Source of the DNA: Streptomyces sp. Act143
GTDB taxonomy: Bacteria; Actinomycetota; Actinomycetes; Streptomycetales; Streptomycetaceae
DNA length: 64,000 bases
Assembly (NCBI RefSeq): GCF_003143935.1
Contig: NZ_QFRX01000001.1
Coordinates: 2,391,587-2,455,586 of the forward strand
Direction of reading: 5' to 3'
Made by a program: the position numbers and the translations under genes. Shown piece after piece: positions 39,506-48,460 of the stretch (position 1 is the stretch's first letter; each line of letters starts with the position of its first letter). The notes beneath the pieces were generated by a model, which searched no databases, was not told where the DNA came from, and saw only the letters and a list, made by a program, of their open reading frames with translations.

Positions 39506-41188
39506 ATGTCCGGAGCCGCACCCAACGGAGGCGTCGGCCGCCGCGCCTTCGTGCTCGGCAGCGCCGCCGCGGCCGGTACGGCCGCACTCGCCGGGCCGCT
39601 CGCCCAGACGGCGTCCGCCGCGACCTTCGGCTGGACCGACGACGGCTCGAACTACGTCGTCGACACCGGCGCCAACCTCGTCTTCAAGGTCAGCAAGACC
39701 AATGGCGACCTGACCTCACTGGTCTACAAGGGCACCGAGTACCAGGGCTACGGCGGCAAGAACTCGCACATCGAATCCGGCCTCGGCACCTCGACGGTGA
39801 CGATCCGTCAGTCCGGGTCGACGATCCTGGTCTCGGTCGCGTACGGCACGCTCCGCCACTACTACGCGGCCCGCAGCGGCGAGAACAACATCTACCTGTG
39901 GACCAACCGCGCCGACACCTCGGTGGCCTCCACCCGCTTCATCCTGCGCGTCAAGGCGGGCCTGTTCCTCAACGACGAACCCGATTCCTACACTTACGCG
40001 CCCACCACCATCGAGGCCTCCGACGTCTTCGCCAAGTCCGACGGCCAGACCCGCTCCAAGCACTACTCGAAGCTGCGGGTCATGGACTACAACTACATCG
40101 GCTGGACGACGGGCAGCGTCGGCCTGTGGATCGTCCGCTCCAACCACGAGAAGGCCTCCGGCGGTCCCTTCTACCGCTCCCTCCTGCGCCACCAGAGCGC
40201 CGACGGCGGCGGACTGTACGAGATCCTGCACTACGCCCAGAACCAGACCGAGGACGAGCGCTTCGGCCTCCAGGGCCCGTACGTCATCGCCCTCACCGAC
40301 GGCGGCGCCCCCTCCTCCTCGCTCTACCCGGGCACGCTGGCCACCTCCTGGGCCGACTCCCTCGGCATCTCCGGCTACGTGGCCGCGAGCGGCCGGGGCC
40401 GGGTCGCGGGCGTCGGGATCACCGGCCGCAACACGGCCTACCCGTACACGGTCGGGCTCGCCAACTCGGCCGCCCAGTACTGGGGTTCGGCCCGCTCGTC
40501 CGACGGCTGGTTCTCGATCACCGGGGTGCTGCCGGGGACGTACACGCTCACCGTCTACAAGGGCGAACTCGGCGTCCACACCACGTCGGTGACGGTGACC
40601 GCGGGCGGCACGACCACCCTCAACACCATCGCGATCCCGTCCTCGAACGATCCGAGCAACGCGAGCGCGATCTGGCGCATCAACGACTGGAACGGCACGC
40701 CGAGCGGTTTCAAGAACGCCGACCTGATGACGTACGCCCACCCCTCCGACGTCCGCGCCGCCGCCTGGACCGGCAATGTGGTCATCGGCAGCGGCACCGA
40801 GACCTCCGCGTTCCCCTGCTACCTCTGGAAGGACGTCAACAGCGGTCTGCTGGTGTACTTCAAGCTGACCGCGGCCCAGGCCGCCGCCGCGCACACCCTG
40901 CGCATCGGCGTGACGACGGCCTACGCCAACGGACGGCCGCAGGTCGTCGTCAACGACACCTGGACGTCGGCGATCCCCTCCCCGCCCACCCAGCCGAGCA
41001 CCCGGTCGCTGACCAACGGCTCCTACCGGGGCAACAACTACACGTTCGCCTACAGCGTCCCGGCGAGCGCCTGGCTCACGGACACCAGCCAGTACAACAT
41101 CCTGAAGATCAACGTGGTGAGCGGTTCGGGGACGACGGCCTATCTCAGCGCCGGCACGTCGATCGACGCGATCGACCTGCTGGCCTGA
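39506..41188 (+). CDS. Secreted rhamnogalacturonan endolyase, polysaccharide lyase family 4
   Basis: The 560-residue enzyme has a twin-arginine-like signal (GRRAFVLGSAAAAGTAALAGPLAQTASA). The N-terminal beta-sandwich catalytic domain (about 35-270) includes YVVDTGANLVFKVSKTNGDLTSLVYKGTEYQ and HYSKLRVMDYNYIGW. A fibronectin-III-like domain follows (about 325-390, GWFSITGVLPGTYTLTVYKGELGV), and a C-terminal jelly-roll (about 395-560) is cut at INDWNGTPSGFKNADLMTYAHP. This is the usual PL4 three-domain layout. It cleaves the rhamnose-galacturonate backbone by beta-elimination outside the cell. GAAGGAGG precedes the ATG at 39506. It ends seven bases from the convergent GH43 gene. Confidence 0.92.
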   Translation: MSGAAPNGGVGRRAFVLGSAAAAGTAALAGPLAQTASAATFGWTDDGSNYVVDTGANLVFKVSKTNGDLTSLVYKGTEYQGYGGKNSHIESGLGTSTVTIRQSGSTILVSVAYGTLRHYYAARSGENNIYLWTNRADTSVASTRFILRVKAGLFLNDEPDSYTYAPTTIEASDVFAKSDGQTRSKHYSKLRVMDYNYIGWTTGSVGLWIVRSNHEKASGGPFYRSLLRHQSADGGGLYEILHYAQNQTEDERFGLQGPYVIALTDGGAPSSSLYPGTLATSWADSLGISGYVAASGRGRVAGVGITGRNTAYPYTVGLANSAAQYWGSARSSDGWFSITGVLPGTYTLTVYKGELGVHTTSVTVTAGGTTTLNTIAIPSSNDPSNASAIWRINDWNGTPSGFKNADLMTYAHPSDVRAAAWTGNVVIGSGTETSAFPCYLWKDVNSGLLVYFKLTAAQAAAAHTLRIGVTTAYANGRPQVVVNDTWTSAIPSPPTQPSTRSLTNGSYRGNNYTFAYSVPASAWLTDTSQYNILKINVVSGSGTTAYLSAGTSIDAIDLLA

Positions 41189-41195
41189 TGTGACG

Positions 41196-42608
41196 TCATG
41201 TTCCGCGCGTCCACTGCTGGTTCGTCGCTCCGCTGCAGGTGTAGGTGATGATCGCCGCGGAGTTGGCGGTGGACGCGCCGTTCACGTCGAGGCACTCGCC
41301 GGTGGCGCGGGCCTTGATGGTGACGTACGAGCCCGAGGTGACCACCGACCACTGCTGGGTGGTCGTGCCGGAGCTGCAGTTCTCCTGGGTGACGTTGGTG
41401 GCGTTCTCCTGGAGGCACAACGAGCTGCCGCGGCCGACCAGCTGGTAGTAGCCGGTACCGAGGTCCTTGAACCACCACTTCTGGTTGCCGCCGCCGTTGC
41501 AGGTGTACTGGCTGATCGCGATGCCCTGCCACAGCGACTGGTCGGGCACGTCGGCGCACTTGGAACTGTGGCGCGCGATCAGCGTGTTGTACGTGGCGCT
41601 CGTCCCGCCGATCGTGCCGGCGGCCGTGTCCACCGTGACCTCGGGGTACCAGGACATGGACATCTTGGTGGAACTCGGGAAGGTCAGCGGCAGCCACACG
41701 TACCGGGAGTCGTTGACCGTGCCGCCGAAGGAGTTGCCCCAGCGGTCGCCCATGTAGAGGTACGAGGTGCCCGAGGTCCCGGTGACCGGGAGGACGTACG
41801 CGGTCTGGGAGTTGTACGTCGTGGAGTCGCCGACGTTCGCCATCGCGCTCCACGGCCCGGCGAGGGAGGTGGCGGTGGCGTACTGCTGCTGGTTGGCGCT
41901 CCAGCCGGTGGCGCCGGAGGTCAGCATGAAGTAGACGCTGCCCCGTTTGAACAGCGCCGGTGCCTCGCGGTGGCCGCCCGGCCAGGGGTTGGCGACCAGG
42001 CTGTCGATGCCGGTGTAGGAGGCGTTCAGCTTGTAGATGTGCAGGTCGTAGTTCTCGTTGGCGGCCGAGACCATGTAGCCGGTGCCGTCGGTGTCGACGT
42101 ACGTGGTGATGTCCCGGGACATGTACTGGCCGAGCGGGCGGAAGCTGCCCTGGTAGGTGTAGGTGCCGTCGACGGTGTCGGAGACGGCGACGGCCGCGCG
42201 GGCCTCGCTGTAGTCCGTGCCGTTCTCCTTGTGCATCCACATGACGAACTTGCCGGTGGAGGCGTTGTACATGACCTTGGGCCGCTCGATGTAGGCGGTG
42301 CCCAGCTCGGTGGCGGAGGACTGGGTCAGGACGTTGTTCCTGAACTCCCAGTTCTTCAGGTCGGTGGAGCGGTAGACGGAGACGGCCTTGAAGGTGTTGT
42401 CGGCGTTGCGGTTCTCGCCGAACCAGTAGTAGTACGAGCCGACCTTGATGACCCCGCCGCCGTGGGCGTGCAGGGCGTTGCCCGAACTGTCCGTGAACTG
42501 CACCCCGTTGGGGATCGTCAGGGCCGCGGCCTGGGCGGGACCCGCGGTGACGAGGGCGCCGGCGAGGGCCAGGCAGAGGGCGAGCAGTACCGCGTACGCA
42601 CGTCTCAT
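41196..42608 (-). CDS. Secreted GH43 enzyme (exo-beta-1,3-galactanase type) with CBM13 ricin-like domain
   Basis: The 470-residue protein has a signal peptide ending AGPAQAA. A five-bladed beta-propeller follows (about 30-330): HAHGGGVIKVGSYYYWFGENRN, then YIERPKVMYNASTGKFVMWMH and HREAPALFKRGSVYFMLTSG. This closely fits the GH43 subfamily that trims beta-1,3-galactan from arabinogalactan. The C-terminus (about 340-470) is a ricin-type CBM13 with three Q-x-W motifs (NQKWWF, QQWSV, QQWTR). This GH43 group is known for lacking the usual catalytic base. The start ATG overlaps the upstream GH43 stop (ATGA), so both enzymes are made together. Confidence 0.88.
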   Translation of the reverse strand: MRRAYAVLLALCLALAGALVTAGPAQAAALTIPNGVQFTDSSGNALHAHGGGVIKVGSYYYWFGENRNADNTFKAVSVYRSTDLKNWEFRNNVLTQSSATELGTAYIERPKVMYNASTGKFVMWMHKENGTDYSEARAAVAVSDTVDGTYTYQGSFRPLGQYMSRDITTYVDTDGTGYMVSAANENYDLHIYKLNASYTGIDSLVANPWPGGHREAPALFKRGSVYFMLTSGATGWSANQQQYATATSLAGPWSAMANVGDSTTYNSQTAYVLPVTGTSGTSYLYMGDRWGNSFGGTVNDSRYVWLPLTFPSSTKMSMSWYPEVTVDTAAGTIGGTSATYNTLIARHSSKCADVPDQSLWQGIAISQYTCNGGGNQKWWFKDLGTGYYQLVGRGSSLCLQENATNVTQENCSSGTTTQQWSVVTSGSYVTIKARATGECLDVNGASTANSAAIITYTCSGATNQQWTRGT

Positions 42609-43714
42609 GACGCGACCTCCAGGTCCGTGACGGTGGTGTCCGCCACCGGGATGCCGAAATCGGGGGTGCCGTCCGCGTGCCAGCCCAGCTTCTGGACGCG
42701 GGTGTGCCGGTTGGGGTCGTTCAGCGGGTCGCCGACGATCTCCTTGTACTGGCGGGCGTGGTAGACGAGGACGTCGCTGCGGCCGTCCTCGGCGACGGTG
42801 AAGCAGTTGTGGCCGGGGCCGTACTGCCGGGTGGTGTCGTTGCTGGTGAAGACCGGGGCCGGCGACTTGGACCAGCTGGCCGGGTCCATGAGGTCGGCGT
42901 CCGCGTCGACGGTCAGCAGGCCCATGCAGTAGTGGAAGTCGGTGGCGCTGGCCGAGTAGGACATGAAGAGCCGGCCGTTGCGGGCGATGACGGACGGCCC
43001 CTCGTTGACCTTGTACCCGACGCACTCCCAGTCGTACTCGGGTGTCGACAGCCGCACCTGAGGCCCCGTCAGAGTCCAGGGGTTCGCCATCTTCGACAGC
43101 CACAGGGCGGTGTTGTTGGCCATGCCGGGTTCGTGCTGGGCCCAGGCGAGGTAGCGGGTGCCGCGGTGGGTGAAGGTGGTGGCGTCGAGGGAGAAGGTCT
43201 CCCAGGCCGTCCTGATCTGGCCCCGCTCGGCCCAAGTGCCCTTGAAAGGATCGGGGTTGGCGTTCTCCAAGACCCAGATCCGGATGTCCCACACGCTCTC
43301 GGCGGGCGCGGAGGCGAAGTAGATGTACCACTTGCCGCCGATGCGGTGGATCTCCGGAGCCCAGATGTGCGCGCCCATCGGGCCGGTGGCGTGCTTGGTC
43401 CAGATGACCGACTCGGCGGCGGTCGCCAGGCCGTTCAGGGTGCGGGAACGGCGCAGGATGATCCGGTCGTACTCGGGGGCGGTGGCGGTGAAGTAGTAGG
43501 TGCCGTCGGAGTGGCGGTGGATGTGCGGGTCGGCGCGGTGGCGGACGAGCGGGTTCACGAACGGGGGTGCCTTCTTCGGGCTCGATGCGGTCGGGCTCGG
43601 GGCGGTCGGGCTCGGGGCGGCTGCGGCAGCGGTGGGGGTCGTGGCCAGGGCGCCCGCGGCCAGGGCGCCCTTCAGCAGCAGCCGGCGGTCGGGGACGGGG
43701 GGAACGCGGCTCAT
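42605..43714 (-). CDS. Secreted GH43 enzyme, exo-alpha-1,5-L-arabinofuranosidase type
   Basis: The 369-residue protein has a signal (DRRLLLKGALAAGALATTPTAAAAA) and a Pro/Ser linker with PSPTAPSPTASSP repeats, then a GH43 beta-propeller. The general base Asp lies in VRHRADPHIHRHSDGTYYFTATAPEYDRI, and the pKa-tuning and acid residues in WAPEIHRIGGKWYIYF and EGPSVIARNGRLFMSYS. The set resembles the GH43_26 arabinofuranosidases of Streptomyces that release arabinose from arabinan. First gene of a two-gene operon with the CBM13-bearing GH43. The ATG 43714 keeps the twin-arginine-like signal intact. Confidence 0.88.
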   Translation of the reverse strand: MSRVPPVPDRRLLLKGALAAGALATTPTAAAAAPSPTAPSPTASSPKKAPPFVNPLVRHRADPHIHRHSDGTYYFTATAPEYDRIILRRSRTLNGLATAAESVIWTKHATGPMGAHIWAPEIHRIGGKWYIYFASAPAESVWDIRIWVLENANPDPFKGTWAERGQIRTAWETFSLDATTFTHRGTRYLAWAQHEPGMANNTALWLSKMANPWTLTGPQVRLSTPEYDWECVGYKVNEGPSVIARNGRLFMSYSASATDFHYCMGLLTVDADADLMDPASWSKSPAPVFTSNDTTRQYGPGHNCFTVAEDGRSDVLVYHARQYKEIVGDPLNDPNRHTRVQKLGWHADGTPDFGIPVADTTVTDLEVAS

Positions 43715-43750
43715 ACGGACTGCCTCTCGGGTGGGGGTGTCCTGAGAGCG

Positions 43751-43789
43751 ATGTTCGATATTGAGAACATCTGTTGTTATTGCGAACAG
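43751..43789. promoter_or_regulatory. Paired palindromes in the GH43 operon promoter
   Basis: ATGTTC-N8-GAACAT (43751-43770) is followed directly by CTGTT-N9-AACAG (43771-43789). Each contains an ATTG(A/C)GAACA half, so the two are also direct repeats. They lie 37-75 bases upstream of the GH43 start in an AT-rich pocket. The motif differs from the other operators of the locus, suggesting a separate regulator encoded elsewhere. Confidence 0.68.
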
Positions 43790-43843
43790 CCGAAAGGTAC
43801 GGCCGGCAACAAGGGAGGTCAACGGGTCGGACGCGACAAGAGA

Positions 43844-43854
43844 AGGCGCTTTCT
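43844..43854. promoter_or_regulatory. ARGCGYTTTCT operator-like site near the GH43 operon
   Basis: AGGCGCTTTCT here sits inside a 15-base string (43841-43855) that is identical to one at 60220-60234 in the binding-protein/dehydrogenase promoter region. It lies about 130 bases upstream of the GH43 start, at the edge of a decayed gene. Confidence 0.5.
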
Positions 43855-43857
43855 GCG

Positions 43858-44260
43858 AGCGCTCTCCGGGCGGGTGACCTCGACCTGGCGGCGGCCGGGG
43901 CCAACCTCGCGAAGAAGATCACCGTGCTGGACCACCAGGGGACCCCGAGGACCACGGGCACCTTCACCGGGCTGAAGGGAGGGCGCGCAGATCAAGCTCG
44001 CGGACACCGCCCACTGGATCACCGACAAGGGCGGCGACGGCAACGACGTCGTCCTCACCGCCCGCCACAGGCGAGACCTCCGAACCGGAGGGAATCCCGG
44101 CCTCCACAGCCGACGTGACCCGCATCGCGGGCGCCGCGCAGGACGACGAGCTCGCCTGTGGCCGTACGCCCTGTACCTCGGCCTGCTGGGCGGCCTGGCG
44201 GTCCCGGCGGCCAGGCACCGGCCCGCACGCCACGGCGGCGGACGACATGCGGTGCGCTGA
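43858..44260 (+). pseudogene. Remnant of a large secreted protein (autotransporter-type beta-strand repeat C-terminus), frameshifted
   Basis: Pieces of one protein C-terminus are spread over three frames: LRAGDLDLAAAGANLAKKIT and VLDHQGTPRTTGTFTGL (to about 43975); then EGAQIKLADTAHWITDKGGD followed by GNDVVLTA (about 43978-44070); then GETSEPEGIPASTADVTRIA (about 44072-44160); then WPYALYLGLLGGLAVPAARH with a stop at 44258-44260. The GGDGNDVVLT ending is typical of Streptomyces secreted proteins with autotransporter-associated beta-strand repeats, often polysaccharide-active. The upstream part is gone. At least three frameshifts are needed to join the pieces, so the gene is dead. Confidence 0.72.
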
Positions 44261-44392
44261 GAGACGGTCCGAGTTCTGCCGGGCTCCCCAGACCCCCTGG
44301 GGCACGGGGCTGTGCCGATGCGCGGTTCCGCCGCGTGGGCGCGACCGGCCACAACCAGCCGCACCCGGCCCCCGACAGCAAGAGGCACCCCC

Positions 44393-45343
44393 GTGGCCGC
44401 AACGACTACTGTCAACACCATGACCAGCTCCTCCACCCTCGCCCAGGCGCTAGCCACCCGCACCGTCGTCCTCGACGGCGGCATGTCCAACCAGCTCGAG
44501 TCCGCCGGCCACGACCTGAGCGACGAGCTGTGGTCGGCCCGGCTGCTCGCCGAGCGCCCCGAGGCGATCACCGAGGCGCACCTGGCCTACTACGAGGCCG
44601 GCGCGGACGTCGCGATCACCTCCAGCTACCAGGCGACTTTCGAGGGCTTCGAGAAGCGCGGCATCAGTCACGACCGCGCCACCGAGCTGCTGTCCCTCAG
44701 CGTGGAGCTGGCCCGCGAGGCGGCCCGGCAGGCGCAGGCGAAGGGCGTCACCCGACCGCTGTACGTCGCCGCCTCCGTCGGCCCCTACGGGGCGATGCTC
44801 GCGGACGGCTCCGAATACCGCGGCCGGTACGGGCTGAGCGTGGCGGAGCTGGAGGCGTTCCACCGCCCGCGCCTGGAGGTGCTGGCCGCGACCGGGCCTG
44901 ACGTCCTGGCCCTCGAAACCGTGCCGGACGCCGACGAGGCGCAGGCGCTGCTGCGGGCGCTGCGCGGGCTGGACACGCCCGCCTGGCTGTCGTACTCGGT
45001 CGCGGGCGACCGCACCCGTGCCGGGCAGCCGCTGGAGGAGGCCTTCGCCCCGGCCGCCGACGCGGACGAGGTCGTCGCGGTCGGCGTGAACTGCTGTGCG
45101 CCGGAGGACGTGGAGAGGGCGGTCGAGATCGCGGCCCGGGTCACCGGCAAGCCGGTCGTGGTCTACCCCAACAGCGGCGAGGCCTGGGACGCCGAGGCCC
45201 GCGCCTGGAGCGGCCGGTCCAGCTTCGCGCCGGGCGAGGTACTGGCCTGGCAGGGGGCCGGGGCGCGGCTGATCGGCGGCTGCTGCCGGGTGGGTCCGGC
45301 GGCGATCGCGTCGATCGCGGGGACCCTGTCGTCGCACGCGTAG
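44393..45343 (+). CDS. mmuM: Homocysteine S-methyltransferase
   Basis: The protein has 316 residues and transfers a methyl group from S-methylmethionine (or S-adenosylmethionine) to homocysteine, giving methionine. The zinc ligands are the Cys in VGVNCCAPEDV and the Cys-Cys pair in LIGGCCRVGPAAI near the C-terminus. LDGGMSNQLESAGHDLSDELWSARLL is the conserved N-terminus. GTG 44393 has AAGAGG seven bases upstream; the ATG at 44420 (9 codons later) has no ribosome site but begins the conserved part, so the start is uncertain. It is an ordinary metabolic gene inside the polysaccharide locus, with no evident link to it. Confidence 0.92.
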   Translation: MAATTTVNTMTSSSTLAQALATRTVVLDGGMSNQLESAGHDLSDELWSARLLAERPEAITEAHLAYYEAGADVAITSSYQATFEGFEKRGISHDRATELLSLSVELAREAARQAQAKGVTRPLYVAASVGPYGAMLADGSEYRGRYGLSVAELEAFHRPRLEVLAATGPDVLALETVPDADEAQALLRALRGLDTPAWLSYSVAGDRTRAGQPLEEAFAPAADADEVVAVGVNCCAPEDVERAVEIAARVTGKPVVVYPNSGEAWDAEARAWSGRSSFAPGEVLAWQGAGARLIGGCCRVGPAAIASIAGTLSSHA

Positions 45344-45388
45344 TCCGCGCCCTCCCCCTCCTCCCCGCCCGCTGCTAGCCTCCGTTTC

Positions 45389-45401
45389 GGGAACCGGTTG
45401 C
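45389..45401. promoter_or_regulatory. LacI-type operator ahead of the first LacI gene
   Basis: GGGAACCGGTTGC reads on the minus strand as GCAACCGGTTCCC, one base different from the site at 46573. It lies about 60 bases before the LacI start, consistent with autoregulation. Confidence 0.7.
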
Positions 45402-45462
45402 TGACGCGTTGCCGCAGTTCCCGAGGGGTGGCGGGAGCACGGGGAGAGGGGCGTGGCCGGGG

Positions 45463-46515
45463 ATGACCAGAAAGAGCGAGGACGCGAGCCGGAGCACCAT
45501 CCGGGACGTGGCGGCCCGCGCGGGGGTGTCCGCGTCGACCGTGTCGCGGGTGCTCGGCGGGGTCTATCCGGTGAGCACGACGACCCGGACGCGCGTGCTG
45601 CGGGCCGTGCGCGAGCTGGACTACGTCGCCGACGCGCGCGCCAAGGCCGTCGCGGGTGCCGGCACGCCCACGCTGGCGTTCGTGCTGGAGGACATCACCG
45701 GACCGTCGTTCGCGCTGATGGCGCACGGCGTGGAGCGCGAGGCTACCCGGCTGGGGCATCTGTGCCTGGTGTGCAGCACCGAGGGCGACGCCCGGCACGA
45801 GGTCGAGTTCGTGGAGATGATGCGCGCCCAGCGGGCCGCGGCCGTGATCCTGGTCGGTGGCGGCGCCGACACCGCCGAGTACCGCGAGCGCACCCGGCGC
45901 ATGGCCGACTCGCTCGCCTCGGCCGGCTCCCGACTGGTGCTGTGCGGGCGCCCGCCGCTCGGGCCCGGGGCGCCGGTGACGGTCATCGAGTACGACAACG
46001 AGGGCGGCGCCTACGCCCTGGTCGCCCACGTCCTCGCGCAGGGCCACCGCCGGGTGCTGTTCCTCGGCGGCGGGCCGGACCACACCACGGCCCAGGGCCG
46101 GGAGCGCGGCTATCTCGCCGCCCACCGGGCCCGTGGCCTGGAACCCGACCCGGAGCTGGTGCTGCACGGCGACTTCACCCGCGACTCGGGCCACCGGCTG
46201 ATGCGCCAAGTCCTGGAGCGGCGGCTGGAGTTCACGGCCGTGGTGGCCGCCACCGACATGGTCGCCGCGGGGGCGCTCACCGCCCTGCACGAGGCGGGCC
46301 TGAGCGTGCCGGACGACGTGTCGCTGGCCGGGTACGACGACATCCCGTTCGCCCGGGATCTGCATCCGGCGCTGACGACCGTGCATGTTCCCTACGAGGA
46401 GCTGGGCAGGCTCGCGGTACGGACCGCGCTGGGGCGCGAGCCGAACGCACCGGACGAGCATCTGCTGCTGGGGACGCATGTGGTGGTGCGGAACTCGGTG
46501 GCGGCAGCGCGGTAA
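45463..46515 (+). CDS. LacI family transcriptional repressor
   Basis: The 350-residue protein has a LacI helix-turn-helix and hinge (about 9-60, TIRDVAARAGVSASTVSRVLGGVYPVSTTTRTRVLRAVRELDYVADARAKAVAG). A periplasmic-binding-protein-like sugar domain follows (FVLEDITGPSFALMAHGVEREATRLGH, ATDMVAAGALTALHEAGLSVPDDVSLAGYDDIPFA). It is similar along its length to the LacI protein at 61541 (both end GTHVVVRNSV). A GCAACCGGTTTCC-type site lies before it and before the adjacent GH127 gene, so it probably represses itself and the arabinose-releasing genes until a sugar is bound. Confidence 0.93.
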   Translation: MTRKSEDASRSTIRDVAARAGVSASTVSRVLGGVYPVSTTTRTRVLRAVRELDYVADARAKAVAGAGTPTLAFVLEDITGPSFALMAHGVEREATRLGHLCLVCSTEGDARHEVEFVEMMRAQRAAAVILVGGGADTAEYRERTRRMADSLASAGSRLVLCGRPPLGPGAPVTVIEYDNEGGAYALVAHVLAQGHRRVLFLGGGPDHTTAQGRERGYLAAHRARGLEPDPELVLHGDFTRDSGHRLMRQVLERRLEFTAVVAATDMVAAGALTALHEAGLSVPDDVSLAGYDDIPFARDLHPALTTVHVPYEELGRLAVRTALGREPNAPDEHLLLGTHVVVRNSVAAAR

Positions 46516-46572
46516 CGGCACCGCGGCGCCCCCTTGTCGCCGCACCGGTCGTTTCCTATGCTCACGGCTACA

Positions 46573-46585
46573 GCAACCGGTTTCC
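46573..46585. promoter_or_regulatory. LacI-type operator directly upstream of GH127
   Basis: GCAACCGGTTTCC lies 18 bases before the GH127 start, between the LacI gene and its presumed target. It is the best copy of the recurring motif and was used as the reference for the others. Confidence 0.78.
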
Positions 46586-46603
46586 ATCCGGGGAGTACCG
46601 CCC

Positions 46604-48460
46604 ATGTCCACCGGCCCGATCCGTCTCACCGACCGCGCGTCGAGCGCCCTGCGCCCGGCGACCGGCGCCCGCATCACCGGCGGCTTCTGGGCCGAGCGGC
46701 GCAGAATCAACGCCGAGGTGAGCATCCCGCAGGGCCCGGCCCGGCTGGAGTCAGCCGGGAATCTGGCCAACCTCCGGGCCGCCGCCGACGGCAAGGGCGT
46801 CTTCACCGGCGACTTCCCGTTCCAGGACTCGGACGTCCACAAGTGGCTGGAGGCGGCGTCCTGGCAGCTGGCCGACACCCCCGACGACCACGAACTGACC
46901 GCCCGAGTGGCCGGGTTGACGCGTCTGCTCGCCGACGCGCAGGAGGCCGACGGCTATCTCCAGACGTACTACCAGGTCGCCCACCCCGAGAAGCGCTGGC
47001 AGGACCTGGGCTGGGGCCATGAGCTGTACTGCGCGGGTCATCTGATCCAGGCCGCGGTCGCCCACCACCGGGCCACGGGTCGCCGCGAACTCCTGGACGT
47101 GGCCGAGCGGTTCGCCGTACTCGTCGACTCGGTGTTCGGCATGGACAAGGAGATCGACGGGGTGTGCGGGCATCCCGAGATCGAGACCGCGCTGGTGGAG
47201 CTGTACCGGGAGACCGGGGAGCGGCGCTGGCTCGACCTCGCCGGGTACTTCGTGGACCGGCGCGGGCACGGGTTGCTCGACGGCGGCGTCAACCCCCATC
47301 TGGGCCGCACCTACTGGCAGGACCACACACCGGTACGCGAGGCCGCGTCCGTCACCGGGCACGCCGTACGGCAGCTGTATCTGCTGGCGGCCGTGGCGGA
47401 CCTGGCCGCCGAGACCGGCGACGCCGGACTGCGGGCCGCGGCCGAGCGGTTGTGGGACGCGATGGTGGCGGCGAAGACCTATCTGACGGGCGGGCTCGGG
47501 GCCCGGCACGAGGGCGAGGCGTTCGGGGAGCCGTACGAACTGCCGCCGGACCGCGCCTACGCGGAGACCTGCGCGGCGATCGCGTCGATCCAGTGGTCGT
47601 GGCGGATGGCGCTGCTGACCGGCGAGGCGAAGTACTCCGACCTCGTCGAGCGCACCCTCTACAACGGTTTCCTGGCCGGGGTCGGTCTGGACGGGGACAG
47701 CTGGCTGTACGTCAACCCGCTCCAGGTCCGCGAGGCGTACGAGGGCGCCTTCGAGCCGGACAAGGCGGCCCGCCGCACCCCCTGGTTCCGGTGCGCCTGC
47801 TGCCCGCCGAACGTCATGCGGCTGCTGGCGTCCCTCCCCCACTACCTGGTGAGCGGTGATGCCGAAGGACTCCAGCTGCACCAGTACGCCACGGGGCAGT
47901 ACGAGGCCGGTGGCGGCCGGGTCCGGGTGGAGACCGAATATCCGTGGCAGGGGCGGATCTCGGTGACCGTCGAGGAGGCTCCGGCCGACGCGGACTGGAC
48001 GCTGTCGCTGCGCATCCCGTCCTGGTGCACGGACTTCACCGCGTCGGCCCCCGACGGGGCGGCGCCCACCGAGACCCACCCGGGCTGGCTGCGGCTGCGC
48101 CGCCGCTGGTCCCCCGGCGACACCCTCACCCTGGACCTGGAGCTGACGCCCCGGCTGACCCGCCCCGACCCCTACGTGGACGCCGTACGGGGCTGTGCGG
48201 CCATCGAGCGCGGCCCGCTGGTGCACTGCCTGGAGGCCGCCGACCAGCGGCCCGGCGTCCCCTTCGAGGACCTCGTCCTGCCCGCCGGCGCCCGCCTGGC
48301 GGCCCACCACGATCCCGGGCTGCTCGGCGGGGTCACCGTGGTCACGGCCGACGGACGGAGCCGGGGAGGCGAAGGCGTCGTACCACTGACCGCAGTTCCG
48401 TACCACGTGTGGGCGAACCGGCGGCCGGGGGCGATGCGGGTGTGGATTCCTCAGGAGTGA
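46604..48460 (+). CDS. Beta-L-arabinofuranosidase, glycoside hydrolase family 127
   Basis: The 618-residue enzyme has an alpha/alpha barrel (about 20-430) followed by two beta-sandwich domains. The zinc-cysteine active site is recognisable: [22 protein letters not shown] contains the Cys cluster, where one Cys acts as nucleophile and others bind zinc. A Glu from SGYL-like helices is a further ligand in known members. No signal peptide is present, so it acts in the cytoplasm on imported beta-arabinosides (for example from arabinogalactan or hydroxyproline-linked arabinans). GGGGAG precedes the ATG 46604, and a LacI operator lies just before it. The last 119 bases overlap the convergent carboxylesterase gene. 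Confidence 0.92.
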   Translation: MSTGPIRLTDRASSALRPATGARITGGFWAERRRINAEVSIPQGPARLESAGNLANLRAAADGKGVFTGDFPFQDSDVHKWLEAASWQLADTPDDHELTARVAGLTRLLADAQEADGYLQTYYQVAHPEKRWQDLGWGHELYCAGHLIQAAVAHHRATGRRELLDVAERFAVLVDSVFGMDKEIDGVCGHPEIETALVELYRETGERRWLDLAGYFVDRRGHGLLDGGVNPHLGRTYWQDHTPVREAASVTGHAVRQLYLLAAVADLAAETGDAGLRAAAERLWDAMVAAKTYLTGGLGARHEGEAFGEPYELPPDRAYAETCAAIASIQWSWRMALLTGEAKYSDLVERTLYNGFLAGVGLDGDSWLYVNPLQVREAYEGAFEPDKAARRTPWFRCACCPPNVMRLLASLPHYLVSGDAEGLQLHQYATGQYEAGGGRVRVETEYPWQGRISVTVEEAPADADWTLSLRIPSWCTDFTASAPDGAAPTETHPGWLRLRRRWSPGDTLTLDLELTPRLTRPDPYVDAVRGCAAIERGPLVHCLEAADQRPGVPFEDLVLPAGARLAAHHDPGLLGGVTVVTADGRSRGGEGVVPLTAVPYHVWANRRPGAMRVWIPQE

